A DNA stretch of 5,086 bases from Cryptobacterium sp. CAG:338 (lineage in GTDB: Bacteria > Actinomycetota > Coriobacteriia > Coriobacteriales > Eggerthellaceae), in assembly GCA_000435475.1 (NCBI GenBank), contig FR896080.1, positions 21,480 through 26,565 of the forward strand, given 5' to 3'. Positions 4,961 through 5,086 of this stretch are shown here, one piece after another (position 1 is the first letter of the stretch; each line of letters opens with the position of its first letter). Position numbers and translations under genes: made by a program. Below the pieces are notes generated by a model, which saw nothing but the letters and a program-made list of their open reading frames with translations, had not been told where the DNA came from and did not search any database.

Positions 4961-5086
4961 GCGTTTGGGTGAGCTAGTCCCGTTTTGAGAGCAATCATAG
5001 TAACGGTGTGAGCCGCTCGTATACAAGGTGTGGCAGCATTGCCTGTTTGTGCCGAAAATCCACTGGGAACATCAGCGGCAACAATA
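4897..5086 (-). CDS. NAD(P)H-hydrate epimerase (YjeF N-terminal domain), C-terminal part
   Basis: The - strand frame enters from the right edge and ends at TAA 4899-4897, giving 62 residues. It starts IVAADVPSGFSAQTG, matching the conserved VDVPSG segment of the YjeF N-terminal domain. It continues RAAHTVTMIALKTGL, like the usual ADLTVTF..PKPGL stretch, and CGTIRVAPLIDTTPYLA, like G.V.V.DIGIP at the domain end. The family epimerises R- and S-NAD(P)HX so that a dehydratase can repair damaged NAD(P)H. The protein stops right after the epimerase domain, so it is either a stand-alone epimerase or a bifunctional Nnr that has lost its C-terminal dehydratase domain. The start lies outside the window. 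The 3' end is convergent with asd and overlaps its terminator. The identification rests on the motif only. Confidence 0.72.
   Translation of the reverse strand, partial: IVAADVPSGFSAQTGNAATPCIRAAHTVTMIALKTGLAHPNAKKYCGTIRVAPLIDTTPYLA

Overview
The window carries the two first-step genes of the aspartate amino-acid family, lysC and asd, both on the + strand. Between them on the - strand lies the wreck of a tryptophan operon that still has an apparently intact T-box leader. The low-to-moderate GC content, T-box control of trp, the dual-ACT aspartokinase with an internal start, and strong Shine-Dalgarno sequences point to a Gram-positive bacterium. The protein flavour suggests an actinobacterium of the Coriobacteriia type, but that placement is only an impression.

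Left part (1-1431): a possible gene tail and a small intrinsic terminator precede lysC, a complete 425-residue aspartokinase. An in-frame ATG behind a perfect AAGGAGG inside lysC probably also makes the separate regulatory beta subunit.

Middle (1441-3475, - strand): reading leftward there is a sigma-70-type promoter and a tryptophan-specific T-box leader. Its UGG specifier sits in a well-formed specifier loop, its UGGC bulge fits a tRNA with discriminator G, and its antiterminator and terminator are mutually exclusive. The trpE that follows is frameshifted early and then cut off at its NPSPY motif. It is joined out of frame, at a CTTTCT microhomology, to the last 193 codons of trpA. The rest of trpE, everything that lay between trpE and trpA (presumably trpGDCFB), and the trpA start are gone. 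No tryptophan can be made from this locus. The last trpA codon lies 9 bp from the end of lysC, with no terminator visible between them, so any trp transcript would run antisense into lysC.

Right part (3476-5086): asd (aspartate-semialdehyde dehydrogenase, 346 residues) is complete. It is followed by about six degenerate 19-bp tandem repeats and by a large-loop hairpin with a T-tract. That hairpin overlaps the 3' end of a convergent, window-truncated gene which reads as the C-terminus of an NAD(P)H-hydrate epimerase.

LysC and Asd catalyse consecutive steps from aspartate toward aspartyl phosphate and aspartate semialdehyde, feeding lysine, threonine, methionine and diaminopimelate synthesis. 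The most notable points are the relic trp operon under an intact but unusually long T-box leader, the deletion junction, the lysC internal start, and the 19-bp repeat array.
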